Positions 19,488 to 27,440 of a stretch of 64,000 nucleotides of DNA are shown piece after piece (position 1 is the first letter of the stretch; every line of letters starts with the position of its first letter). Origin of the DNA: Microbacterium timonense (GTDB taxonomy: Bacteria; Actinomycetota; Actinomycetes; Actinomycetales; Microbacteriaceae); the NCBI RefSeq assembly GCF_900292075.1, contig NZ_OLMV01000001.1, positions 558,001 through 622,000 of the forward strand. Direction: 5' to 3'. The position numbers were made by a program, and so were the translations under genes. Below the pieces are notes generated by a model that saw only the letters and a list, made by a program, of their open reading frames with translations, did no database searches and had not been told where the DNA came from.

Positions 19488-20840
19488 GTGACCGCAGCCC
19501 CCGCATCAGAGTCTCCTCTGCCTCCCGCCTCCGCCCTCGAGGCCGCCCCCGCCCGACGCGTCGCCTGGGCGTCGATGGTGGGGACCTCGCTGGAGTCGTT
19601 CGACTTCTACCTGTTCGCGTACTTCTCCGCCTTCTTCGTCGGACCGCTGTTCTTCGACCCGCTCGGTTCCTTCGGCGCGACGAGTGCGGCCTTCCTGACG
19701 ATCGCGCTGGCCTTCGTCGTGCGCCCGATCGGCGCGGTGATCTTCGGCTACATGGGCGACCGGCTCGGGCGGCGCACGACGCTCCTGTGGACGGTCGCGA
19801 TCATGGGCATCGCGACCGGTCTCATCGGTCTGCTCCCCACGTACGCGCAGGCCGGGTGGCTGGGGGCGATCCTTCTGATCGTCCTGCGGATCGTGCAGGG
19901 GCTGTCGCTCGGCGGCGAGTGGGGAGGCTCGATCCTCATCGCGACAGAGAATTCCGGACCGGTCAAGCGCGCGTTCTACGCCGCCATCCCGCAGCTGGGC
20001 TCACCGGTCGGCTCGATCCTCTCGGCGGCCGTCTTCATCGTGCTGACCGCGGTCCTGCCGGCCGACCAGCTGGCCGAGTGGGGATGGCGCATCCCGTTCC
20101 TCCTGGCGATCCCGCTGCTTCTGGTGTCGCTGTACCTGCGGTGGTCGATCTCCGAGACGCCCGTCTTCCAGGACGTCGTCGCGCAGGGTCGTCGTGACCG
20201 GATCCCCTTCGTGACGATGTTCGCCAAGCGTCCCGGAGCGATGCTCATCGCCATCGGCGCGGCGCTCCTGGGCATCGGCTCCTACTCGCTCATGAACACC
20301 TACACGGTGAACTACGGGGTCGAGCAGCTCGGCTTCAGCTTCCAGGACCTGCTGGTGGCGACGACCATCGGCGGCCTGCTCCAGCTGGTGACCATCCCCT
20401 TGTTCGGCGCGTGGGCGGGTCGGATCGGATCGGCGCGCGTGGTGCTGTGGGGAGCCCTCGGCACGCTCCTGATCACCTTCCCGATGTACTTCCTGCTCCA
20501 GTTCGCGACGTTCCCGATCCTGGTCGCCACGATGATCGTCGGCGGCATCCTGCCCACGATGTCATGGGCGGCGCTCGGCGGTCTCATGAACGACCTGTTC
20601 CCGGACTCGTTCCGCTACTCCGCGCTGTCCTTCGCCTACGCGCTGGCGGCGACCATCAGCGGGTTCGTGCCCTACCTGACGCTCGAGCTCGGCGCGGCGA
20701 CCGGCTTCGCCTGGTGGCATCCGGGAGTGATACTCGCGATCATGTCCGCCGTCACGCTGGTCTCGGCATGGCTCGCGGCGCGCCGCCGGGCCGAGCCCGA
20801 GATCGCGACGGCCCCGGAGACCGCCAGCGCCGCGGTCTGA
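19488..20840 (+). CDS. MFS transporter, metabolite:H+ symporter (MHS) family
   Basis: This is a 12-span major facilitator of the MHS branch (ProP/ShiA/KgtP-like), a proton symporter for an organic acid or betaine-like solute that cannot be specified. Diagnostic parts are the first helix SLESFDFYLFAYFSAFF, the loop GDRLGRRTTLL after helix 2, RIVQGLSLGGEWGGS in helix 4 and RWSISETPVF after helix 6. Two starts are possible. ATG 19422 would place the gene within 10 bp of the ileS -10 box; GTG 19488 (MTAAPASES) leaves a normal divergent gap and is preferred. Neither has a strong ribosome site. Confidence 0.85.
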   Translation: MTAAPASESPLPPASALEAAPARRVAWASMVGTSLESFDFYLFAYFSAFFVGPLFFDPLGSFGATSAAFLTIALAFVVRPIGAVIFGYMGDRLGRRTTLLWTVAIMGIATGLIGLLPTYAQAGWLGAILLIVLRIVQGLSLGGEWGGSILIATENSGPVKRAFYAAIPQLGSPVGSILSAAVFIVLTAVLPADQLAEWGWRIPFLLAIPLLLVSLYLRWSISETPVFQDVVAQGRRDRIPFVTMFAKRPGAMLIAIGAALLGIGSYSLMNTYTVNYGVEQLGFSFQDLLVATTIGGLLQLVTIPLFGAWAGRIGSARVVLWGALGTLLITFPMYFLLQFATFPILVATMIVGGILPTMSWAALGGLMNDLFPDSFRYSALSFAYALAATISGFVPYLTLELGAATGFAWWHPGVILAIMSAVTLVSAWLAARRRAEPEIATAPETASAAV

Positions 20841-20846
20841 CGGACT

Positions 20847-20888
20847 CGGCTCGCACTCCACGGCTCGCACTCCACGGCTCGCACTCCA
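20847..20888. repeat. Three perfect 14-bp tandem repeats
   Basis: CGGCTCGCACTCCA occurs three times head to tail, starting 4 nt after the MFS stop codon's following base. The copies are identical, which suggests recent slippage. They lie at the 3' side of the MFS gene and next to the left hairpin element of the DUF559 gene. Confidence 0.85.
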
Positions 20889-20913
20889 CTGCCCGCGCCG
20901 AGATGACGGCATG

Positions 20914-20977
20914 TGCCCAGATGAGGAGCGGCCCCGGCTAGAACGTCCTCACGCCGGCACGCTTCCTCATCTGGGCA
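20914..20977. repeat. Left inverted-repeat element beside the DUF559 gene
   Basis: TGCCCAGATGAGGA (20914-20927) and its exact reverse complement (20964-20977) form a 14-bp inverted repeat around 36 nt. The same 14-mer recurs on the far side of the DUF559 gene at 22122-22135. It could act as a transcript end for the gene, whose 3' end is at 21055, or be an element boundary. Confidence 0.75.
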
Positions 20978-21054
20978 AGGGCATCGAGGGCTGACGTTCA
21001 TCACGGCGCACCGACGGGAGAGCGCCGTGCGCGCGGCGCCGCGAGGCATCGGCG

Positions 21055-21924
21055 TCAGCGGGCGAGATGGAGGCCTTGAGCGACCGCCGTCATGATCAGC
21101 TGCTGCACCATCGGCCAATCGTCCATCACCTGCCAGTACCCCACCCGGATGACGTGGTATCCGCGCAGGAGCAGGTCGGCATCATGCGTGATGTCGGCGC
21201 GCCGCTGAGTGCCGACGTGGTGTCCGCCGTCGATCTGCAGCACGAGTCGTTCGCCGATCAGGAAGTCCACCGGCCGCCCCAGGATCCACGCCTGCGGGAG
21301 GATCCGCACGTTCATCCAGCGCAGGCGCCGCGGGACGAAGGACTCCAGTCCCGAGTCCGCGAACGGTGACGCTTCGTCGAGAACGGCACGGGCGAAGGCC
21401 GGCAGCGGGAGTCGCCCGAGCACCGTCTTGTCGACCAGCCCGCGGTTGAGTGCGGAGTCCCACACCGCCAGCGCGTGCTCTCGAGGCTGACATCTCGCGA
21501 CGACCACCAGAGTGTTCTCGATCGAGTCTTCGAGACAGTGCGGTGGTCTTTGCACGACCGGCGTGCACCAATGCACGACGGCCTTGCGCCCGTCCACCGG
21601 ATCCCCGCCGCCTCGTTCGATCGTGACGCCGCCGCTGTTTCCCGGCGCCGCCACGTGCGGCCGGTCCTCCATGGTCACCCAGAGTCCGAGGCGCTTGGCC
21701 CGGGTCACGCACGTCAACACGACGCCCGCCCTGGCCGCCGCGACGAGCAGCGGATCGGCATCCGGCAGCGCCAGCCACGACCGCCGGACACGCAGCAGGC
21801 GCTGCTCCCGCACGTGGCGCGCCAGCTCGTTCTTCCCTGCGCCCAGCTCGATGAGCATCGCCTGGCGCGCGATCCCGTCGCCCTCGCCGAGCGCGCGCAT
21901 CCACGGGGGCTGCGAACGGTTCAT
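21055..21924 (-). CDS. DUF559 / AbiEi-like protein with PD-(D/E)XK-type nuclease fold
   Basis: This 289-residue protein begins at ATG 21924 behind GAGGAG. The N-terminal ~60 residues (IARQAMLIELGAGKNELARH, RVRRSWLAL) resemble the AbiEi-type winged-helix of type IV antitoxins. The C-terminal third (about 190-285) is a DUF559 domain related to Vsr and restriction endonucleases: E194, VDFLIGERLVLQIDGGHH (D220, D232) and HDADLLLRGYHVIRVGYWQV. Position 230 is Gln where many nuclease relatives have Glu, so catalysis is uncertain. It is a single gene without a partner toxin, bracketed by matching short repeats. A cellular role for this common actinobacterial family is not established. Confidence 0.8.
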   Translation of the reverse strand: MNRSQPPWMRALGEGDGIARQAMLIELGAGKNELARHVREQRLLRVRRSWLALPDADPLLVAAARAGVVLTCVTRAKRLGLWVTMEDRPHVAAPGNSGGVTIERGGGDPVDGRKAVVHWCTPVVQRPPHCLEDSIENTLVVVARCQPREHALAVWDSALNRGLVDKTVLGRLPLPAFARAVLDEASPFADSGLESFVPRRLRWMNVRILPQAWILGRPVDFLIGERLVLQIDGGHHVGTQRRADITHDADLLLRGYHVIRVGYWQVMDDWPMVQQLIMTAVAQGLHLAR

Positions 21925-22069
21925 CTTCGGAATGCTCCTCTCCGATGCCGCCGTATAGGCGGGACCACGGCGCTTCTGTGGAGGCCGCGACGCAGGTGGC
22001 GCAGGTGGAGGAGGCGTCGATATCGGTACTGCGCACGGGGACCCGCCGGATCGAGCCGGATCGAGGAGG

Positions 22070-22137
22070 GATGCCGAGATGAGGCCGCAGGGGCGCCCCA
22101 GCTCCCGCATCCGGGCACATCTCCTCATCTGGGCATC
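22070..22137. repeat. Right inverted-repeat element upstream of the DUF559 gene
   Basis: GATGCCGAGATGAGG (22070-22084) and CCTCATCTGGGCATC (22123-22137) pair with one mismatch over 15 bp around 38 nt. The second arm contains TCCTCATCTGGGCA in full, identical to the left element. TCTGGGCATCACG is then repeated within the next 20 bases. The gap between the DUF559 start and valS (21925-22257, 333 bp) otherwise holds only the valS promoter. Confidence 0.7.
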
Positions 22138-22187
22138 ACGTGCGGTCTGGGCATCACGCGCAGAAGTCCGGGCACCCGGGCACCCGA

Positions 22188-22193
22188 TACAAT
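22188..22193 (+). promoter_or_regulatory. -10 box of the likely valS promoter
   Basis: TACAAT within CGATACAATCGA is close to the TATAAT consensus and lies 64 nt before the valS ATG. No clear -35 is seen 16-18 nt upstream. No T-box is present here, in contrast to ileS. Confidence 0.5.
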
Positions 22194-22257
22194 CGAGCGA
22201 CATCCCACACTCAGGCACGCTCACACGGTGCCGCACATATCGCTCGAGGAGTTCTCC

Positions 22258-24852
22258 ATGACCGACGCCCGCATCTCGCAGGGTCAGATCCCCGAAAAGC
22301 CCGCACTGGAGGGCCTCGAACAGAAGTGGGATGCGGCGTGGTCCGCGCAGGGCACGTACCTGTTCGACCGCGCGCGGGCGGCCGAGGTCGGCCGTCCGGG
22401 TGTCTACTCGGTCGACACTCCCCCACCGACGGCCTCCGGCTCGCTGCACATCGGGCATGTCTTCAGCTACACGCACACTGACGTCAGGGTGCGGTTCGAG
22501 CGCATGCGCGGCAAGACGGTGTTCTACCCGATGGGGTGGGACGACAACGGCCTGCCCACCGAGCGACGCGTGCAGAACTACTACGGCGTGCGCTGCGACC
22601 CGTCGCTGCCGTACGATCCGGACTTCACCCCGCCGTTCGAAGGGGGCGACAACAAGTCGAGCCGTGCCGCCGACCAGGTGCCGGTGAGCCGCCGCAACTT
22701 CATCGAGCTGTGCGAGCGACTCACCGTCGAGGACGAGAAGCACTTCGAGTCCCTGTGGCGCTCTCTGGGACTCAGCGTCGACTGGACTCAGACGTATCGC
22801 ACCATCTCGGACGACACGATGCGCACGAGCCAGCTCGCCTTCTTGCGCAATCTCGAGCGCGGCGAGGCGTTCCAGGACCTCGCCCCCACCCTGTGGGACA
22901 TCGACTTCCGCACGGCGGTCGCCCAGGCCGAGCTCGAAGACCGGGATCAGCCCGCCGCCTACCACCGCGTGGCCTTCCACAAGAGCGACGGCACGGGCGA
23001 CGTCTTCATCGAGACGACGCGCCCCGAACTGCTTCCGGCCTGCGTGGCCCTGGTCGCCCATCCCGACGACGAGCGGTATCAGCCGCTGTTCGGAACGACG
23101 GTGCGCACCCCGCTGTTCGACGTCGAGGTTCCGGTGCTCGCCCACCCGCTGGCGCAGCAGGACAAGGGCTCGGGCATCGCCATGATCTGCACGTTCGGCG
23201 ATGTCACCGACATCGTCTGGTGGCGTGAGCTGCAGCTGCCCAACCGGACGATCCTCGGGCAGGACGGTCGCGTGCTGGCCGACGCTCCCGACGTCATCGT
23301 GACGGATGCCGCGAAGGCGGCGTATGCCGAGCTCGCCGGCAAGACGGTCTTCAGCGCGAAGAAGCGGATCGTGGAGCTTCTGCAGGAGTCCGGCGAGATG
23401 GAGGGCGAACCCAAGCCCTTCACGCACGCGGTGAAGTTCTTCGAGAAGGGCGACCGGCCGCTGGAGATCGTCTCGACCCGCCAGTGGTACATCCGCAACG
23501 GCGCTCGCGACGAGGCCCTCCGCGACAAGCTCATCGCGCTCGGCAAGAGCATGTCGTGGCATCCGGACTTCATGCGCGTGCGCTTCGAGAACTGGACCAA
23601 CGGGCTGACCGGGGACTGGCTGGTGTCCCGACAGCGGTTCTTCGGCGTACCCATCCCGGTCTGGTACGCGCTGGACGAGAACGGCGAGCGGGACTACAGC
23701 CGGGTTCTGACCCCCGACGCAGCCTCGCTGCCGGTCGACCCGTCGACCGACGTCCCGCCGGGGTACACCGAGGAGCAGCGCGGCGTCCCCGGTGGTTTCG
23801 ACGGCGAGAACGACATCTTCGACACGTGGGCGACGTCGTCGCTGACGCCGCAGCTCGCCGGCGGGTGGGAACGCGACCCGGAGCTGTGGAACCTCGTCGC
23901 GCCGTTCGACCTTCGTCCCCAGGGGCAGGACATCATCCGCACGTGGTTGTTCTCGACCCTGCTGCGCAGCGCCCTCGAAGAGGACCGCGCACCGTGGTCG
24001 GATGCCGCGATCTCCGGCTTCATCGTCGACCCCGACCGCAAGAAGATGTCGAAGTCCAAGGGCAATGTCGTCACGCCGGCCGACATCCTCGCCCAGCACG
24101 GGTCGGACGCCGTCCGCTATTGGGCGGCATCGAGCCGTCTGGGGACGGACGCGGCCTTCGACCCGCAGAACCCGACGCAGATCAAGATCGGCCGACGGCT
24201 GGCCATCAAGGTGCTCAACGCCGCGAAGTTCGTGCTGTCGTTCCCGGTGCCCGAGGGAGCACAGGTCACCCACGCGCTCGACGCGTCGATGCTGACGGCG
24301 CTGGACACGGTCGTCCGCGACGCCACGAAGGCGCTGGAGGCGTACGACCACGCGCGCGCGCTCGAGGTCGCGGAGTCCTTCTTCTGGACGTTCTGCGACG
24401 ACTACCTCGAGCTCGTGAAGGAGCGGGCGTACAACCAGAACGACGTCGGTCAGGCATCCGCCGCCCTCGCGCTGCGGATCGCGCTGTCGACGCTGCTGCG
24501 TCTGTTCGCCCCCGTCCTGGCGTTCGCGGCCGAGGAGGCCTGGTCGTGGTTCAACGACGGGTCCGTCCACACCTCAGCGTGGCCGGAGCCGCTCGGCATC
24601 GAGGGGGATGCCGCTGTGCTCGGTGTCGTGGGCGAGGCGCTCATCGGGATCCGCCGCGCCAAGACGGAGGCGAAGGTGTCGCAGAAGGCACCCGTCTCGC
24701 ACGTCACCATCGCCGCGCCCGCCCACGCCGTTGCCGCGCTGCGCCTGGCAGAGGGTGACCTGCGCGCTGTCGGACGGATCGGCGAGATCCGTTACACCGA
24801 CGCCGACGCGCTGGCCGTCACGGAGATCGAACTGGCCCCGCAGGAGGACTGA
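22258..24852 (+). CDS. valS: Valyl-tRNA synthetase
   Basis: ValRS charges tRNA-Val and hydrolyses mischarged threonyl-tRNA. The 864-residue class I enzyme starts at ATG 22258 behind CGAGGAG. It has HIGH at 64-67 (PTASGSLHIGHVFSY), an editing domain (FIETTRPELLPACVALV), KMSKS at 596-600 and an alpha-helical anticodon domain. YYGVRCDPSLPYDPDFTPP is typical of the actinobacterial branch. The C-terminal region ends soon after the anticodon domain. The next gene overlaps its stop by one base. Confidence 0.97.
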   Translation: MTDARISQGQIPEKPALEGLEQKWDAAWSAQGTYLFDRARAAEVGRPGVYSVDTPPPTASGSLHIGHVFSYTHTDVRVRFERMRGKTVFYPMGWDDNGLPTERRVQNYYGVRCDPSLPYDPDFTPPFEGGDNKSSRAADQVPVSRRNFIELCERLTVEDEKHFESLWRSLGLSVDWTQTYRTISDDTMRTSQLAFLRNLERGEAFQDLAPTLWDIDFRTAVAQAELEDRDQPAAYHRVAFHKSDGTGDVFIETTRPELLPACVALVAHPDDERYQPLFGTTVRTPLFDVEVPVLAHPLAQQDKGSGIAMICTFGDVTDIVWWRELQLPNRTILGQDGRVLADAPDVIVTDAAKAAYAELAGKTVFSAKKRIVELLQESGEMEGEPKPFTHAVKFFEKGDRPLEIVSTRQWYIRNGARDEALRDKLIALGKSMSWHPDFMRVRFENWTNGLTGDWLVSRQRFFGVPIPVWYALDENGERDYSRVLTPDAASLPVDPSTDVPPGYTEEQRGVPGGFDGENDIFDTWATSSLTPQLAGGWERDPELWNLVAPFDLRPQGQDIIRTWLFSTLLRSALEEDRAPWSDAAISGFIVDPDRKKMSKSKGNVVTPADILAQHGSDAVRYWAASSRLGTDAAFDPQNPTQIKIGRRLAIKVLNAAKFVLSFPVPEGAQVTHALDASMLTALDTVVRDATKALEAYDHARALEVAESFFWTFCDDYLELVKERAYNQNDVGQASAALALRIALSTLLRLFAPVLAFAAEEAWSWFNDGSVHTSAWPEPLGIEGDAAVLGVVGEALIGIRRAKTEAKVSQKAPVSHVTIAAPAHAVAALRLAEGDLRAVGRIGEIRYTDADALAVTEIELAPQED

Positions 24853-25100
24853 TGCAGCTCGGAACACGCTGGACCTCAGGAGACGAACCGCCCGCAGGGG
24901 TCCCGGACGCGCTGCGCCGGGGCATTCGGGCGGTCGACGAGACCATACCCGCCGATCAGCTCGGTCAGCCGCGGCCGCGCTGGACCCTCACGTGGCTGGA
25001 GGGGAAGCCGCTCGCCGAACTCGACACGGGCGTCATCGTCTCGCTCAATGAGGACGGCGAGGCGGTCGCCCGCAACGACCCGGAAGACGGCTTCGGCTGA
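24852..25100 (+). CDS. Small conserved-type protein coupled to valS, unknown function
   Basis: This 82-residue soluble protein starts at the last base of the valS stop (TGATG), so it should be translated by the same ribosomes. The sequence is Trp- and Pro-containing and acidic (LGTRWTSGDEPPAGVP, WTLTWLEGKPLAELD, DGEAVARNDPEDGFG), with no membrane segment and no motif I know. A start coupled to a synthetase gene and ordinary codon use argue that it is real. Confidence 0.65.
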   Translation: MQLGTRWTSGDEPPAGVPDALRRGIRAVDETIPADQLGQPRPRWTLTWLEGKPLAELDTGVIVSLNEDGEAVARNDPEDGFG

Positions 25101-25107
25101 GCAGTCC

Positions 25108-26472
25108 TCACTCCTCCGGGGCGTCGTGCGCCGACGCCGACAGGAGGAGCCGCACGGCGACGAGCGTGGCCACGAGTGTCACACCTGCCGCCAGGAGGAA
25201 CGGAAGCCGCAGGTCGATCCGGGCCACCCATCCGCCCAGCAGCGTGGCGAACGGGAAGATGCCCCAGGTCAACGTGCGGCTGATGCCGAGCACGCGGCCG
25301 AACAGATGCCCCGGCACGATCGTCTGACGCAGGGCGCCCCACGGCACGTTCCACACCGACACCGCAGCCGCCATCGTCGCATAGGCGACCGTCGCAGAGA
25401 TGGCTTCGGGCGCGGCCCACACGCCGATCAGGCCGATCGCGGCCACGACGTTGGCGCCGAGCATCACCTTTCCGCGACCGAACCGCGCCACGAGCCGTGA
25501 GGCGACGAGCGACCCCACCAGCCCTCCGAGACCGATTCCCGCGGTCACCAGACCGATCGCCGCAGGGGCCACGTGGTGGACGTCGAGGAAGTAGAGGAAC
25601 ACCGGCGCCTGCGCGAAGGCGAACGCGCAGCCCACGATGGACGTGAACAACACCATCGACCGCAGGAAGCGGTGATGCCACAGGTACGCCAGCGCCTCGC
25701 GGGCCGACACCCCGGAAGGACGCGAGCCCGCGGCATCCGCCTCGGCGTCCATATCCGCCGCGGCCAGCGGCTCGCCCGCAGCCACGGCAGCCTCGGCCGA
25801 CGCGGCCGGAACCCGCTCGGCTGTCCAGGCCTCGCGCAGCGGGCGCGCGGCCGACAACGGCAGCATCACGGCGAGGACGATGGGGATGAGATACCCGGCC
25901 GCGCCGACCCACAGCGGCAGCGCCAGCGCGACGGCGAACAGCACGCCGCCGATGGGCGACGCGATGAAGCTGTCGATGGTGATCTGCGCCGCCTGCAGCC
26001 AGCCGTTGGCCCGGTCCAGCGCCGGACGTCGCACGACACTCGGAACGATCGAGTTGGTGGCATTGTCGAACAGCGTCTCCCCCAGACCGAAGACGAGGAC
26101 GCCGGCCAGCAGCCACCAGATGTCGATCGCGCCCGTCACGGTCAGGAACGCCAGACCTACGGCAGCCAGCCCGCGCAGCCCGTTGGCAACGGCCATGATC
26201 CACCGCCGATCGAAACGGTCGACGATCATGCCCGCGGGCAACCCGAACACGAGCCACGGAAGGAAGGCGAGGGCGCCCAGCGCCGAGATCGCGAGCGGAT
26301 CGCGCGTGAGAGTCGTCGCGATCAGCGGAACGGCGACCCGGCCGACTCCGTCGGCCAGATTGCTGAATGCCGCCGCGGTCCAGAGCTTGCCGAAATCGCG
26401 GCCGAGCGGGACCCTGCGCGCCCGCCCGGCCGACGCTTCGGGGTGCACCACCGTGTCGGTGCCCTCGCTCAT
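25108..26472 (-). CDS. MFS efflux-type transporter
   Basis: This 454-residue major facilitator has about 12 membrane segments and resembles exporters of the MFS_3/EntS-TetA group. It begins [26 protein letters not shown] and has the loop [15 protein letters not shown] between helices 2 and 3. A long Ala/acid-rich cytoplasmic loop (about residues 205-250) lies at mid-protein. Substrate is unknown. The ATG overlaps the preceding 76-residue gene, which in turn overlaps an ArsR-type regulator. The three form one unit, regulator first, which suggests drug- or stress-responsive export. Confidence 0.85.
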   Translation of the reverse strand: MSEGTDTVVHPEASAGRARRVPLGRDFGKLWTAAAFSNLADGVGRVAVPLIATTLTRDPLAISALGALAFLPWLVFGLPAGMIVDRFDRRWIMAVANGLRGLAAVGLAFLTVTGAIDIWWLLAGVLVFGLGETLFDNATNSIVPSVVRRPALDRANGWLQAAQITIDSFIASPIGGVLFAVALALPLWVGAAGYLIPIVLAVMLPLSAARPLREAWTAERVPAASAEAAVAAGEPLAAADMDAEADAAGSRPSGVSAREALAYLWHHRFLRSMVLFTSIVGCAFAFAQAPVFLYFLDVHHVAPAAIGLVTAGIGLGGLVGSLVASRLVARFGRGKVMLGANVVAAIGLIGVWAAPEAISATVAYATMAAAVSVWNVPWGALRQTIVPGHLFGRVLGISRTLTWGIFPFATLLGGWVARIDLRLPFLLAAGVTLVATLVAVRLLLSASAHDAPEE

Positions 26473-26699
26473 CGAGGCAGCATTCCGACCGACGCCAGCG
26501 CCTCTGCGGCACGGCGCGCGCCCGTGGCTGCAGCCTCTGCCGCGAGGGCATCACGCCGGGCTGCGGCATCCCGCCGTTCCAGCCGCGTGAGGACGTAGGC
26601 GTCCAGCGCGGAGGCCGCGCGCAGGAGAGCGCGCTCGAATCGCGTCGTGCTCGAGCCGAACGCTCGTACGGAGAGCTCGGGGGCCGTGATGGTGCTCAT
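26469..26699 (-). CDS. Small Ala/Arg-rich helical protein between the regulator and the MFS gene
   Basis: This 76-residue protein has an ATG overlapping the regulator's stop and a stop overlapping the MFS start, so it is translated as part of the cluster. Its sequence is mainly one or two long amphipathic helices ([49 protein letters not shown], abridged here as that Arg/Ala/Glu stretch at about 21-70). No membrane segment or signal is seen. I do not recognise a family. Confidence 0.65.
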   Translation of the reverse strand: MSTITAPELSVRAFGSSTTRFERALLRAASALDAYVLTRLERRDAAARRDALAAEAAATGARRAAEALASVGMLPR

Positions 26700-27334
26700 G
26701 ACTGTTCTCCTAGCTGCGGGAGCGGGAACAGGTCGGCCCTGATGGTGACGGGTCGCACGTTCTCGCCGGTCTGATTGCGGTAGTTGTCGACGGTCTCGTC
26801 GATGAGGGCCATGATCTTCATGCCCAGTTCCTTGCTCTGCTCGGGGGTGAGCCGGGCCGTGGCGGTCGAGATCATCGTCCCGTCCTGCCATTCCACGTCT
26901 TCCTGCCCCAAGCCCCGGTTCACGAACTCGAGCAGCTGCTCGTTGCGGTTTCGCAGGAACTCGGCCATGACGACCTGTGTCGCGGCGCGTCCGGCCGGCG
27001 TGGACATCGCCTCGGGGTTGCTGAAGGAGACGCCGCCGACCGGACGCTCCCACCAGCGCTCGCGGCCGGTGCCCCGATCCTCCGCCTCACGGATGAGGTC
27101 CTGCTTGGCCAGAGCTCGCAGGTGGTAGCTGGTGGAGCCCGTGGACTCCCCCAGCTTCTCGGCCAGAGAGCTGGCCGTCTGCGGACCGTACTGGCTGAGG
27201 ATGTCGTAGATCCGCACGCGGAGCGGATGCGCGAGAGCGCGCAGCGCACCGGAGTCGAGGACGCGATCCTGGCTGTGCCGCAGCTGGCTGCGTGCGGCGG
27301 CGTCCATCGGCTCGTCGACCGGGTTGTCTGTCAT
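26696..27334 (-). CDS. ArsR-type winged-helix transcriptional regulator
   Basis: This 212-residue regulator starts at MTDNPVDEP. A winged helix-turn-helix lies at about 28-100 (ALRALAHPLRVRIYDILSQ, TASSLAEKLGESTGSTSYHLRAL, GRERWWERP), typical of the HTH_20/ArsR group. A C-terminal helical domain (about 110-212) may bind an effector. No metal-binding Cys pair is seen, so metal sensing is unlikely. It leads the regulator/76-aa/MFS unit and is divergent from dcp; phased 14-bp repeats in the gap are probable binding sites. A longer frame upstream crosses those repeats and is rejected. Confidence 0.85.
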   Translation of the reverse strand: MTDNPVDEPMDAAARSQLRHSQDRVLDSGALRALAHPLRVRIYDILSQYGPQTASSLAEKLGESTGSTSYHLRALAKQDLIREAEDRGTGRERWWERPVGGVSFSNPEAMSTPAGRAATQVVMAEFLRNRNEQLLEFVNRGLGQEDVEWQDGTMISTATARLTPEQSKELGMKIMALIDETVDNYRNQTGENVRPVTIRADLFPLPQLGEQS

Positions 27335-27350
27335 GGTCTCAGCGTACCTG

Positions 27351-27406
27351 TGCAAAGGTTTCTTTGCAAGCGTTTCTTTGCAGTCGCACTTTTGCAAACG
27401 TTTCTC
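27351..27406. promoter_or_regulatory. Four phased 14-bp repeats (iteron-like operator) between the ArsR-type gene and dcp
   Basis: TGCAAAGGTTTCTT (27351), TGCAAGCGTTTCTT (27365), a degenerate TGCAGTCGCACTTT (27379) and TGCAAACGTTTCTC (27393) follow at exact 14-bp spacing. The gap is only 106 bp and feeds both genes. The AAACGTTT centre of the last copy is self-complementary. The arrangement suits cooperative binding by the neighbouring winged-helix regulator. Confidence 0.75.
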
Positions 27407-27440
27407 GGCATCCTCGCGGACGCCGGATAGGCTGTTCCGC

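Noticed and set aside
21925..24570. Long minus-strand open frame upstream of the DUF559 gene
   Set aside because: It runs antisense through valS. The DUF559 start at 21924 has a good ribosome site and the family length fits.
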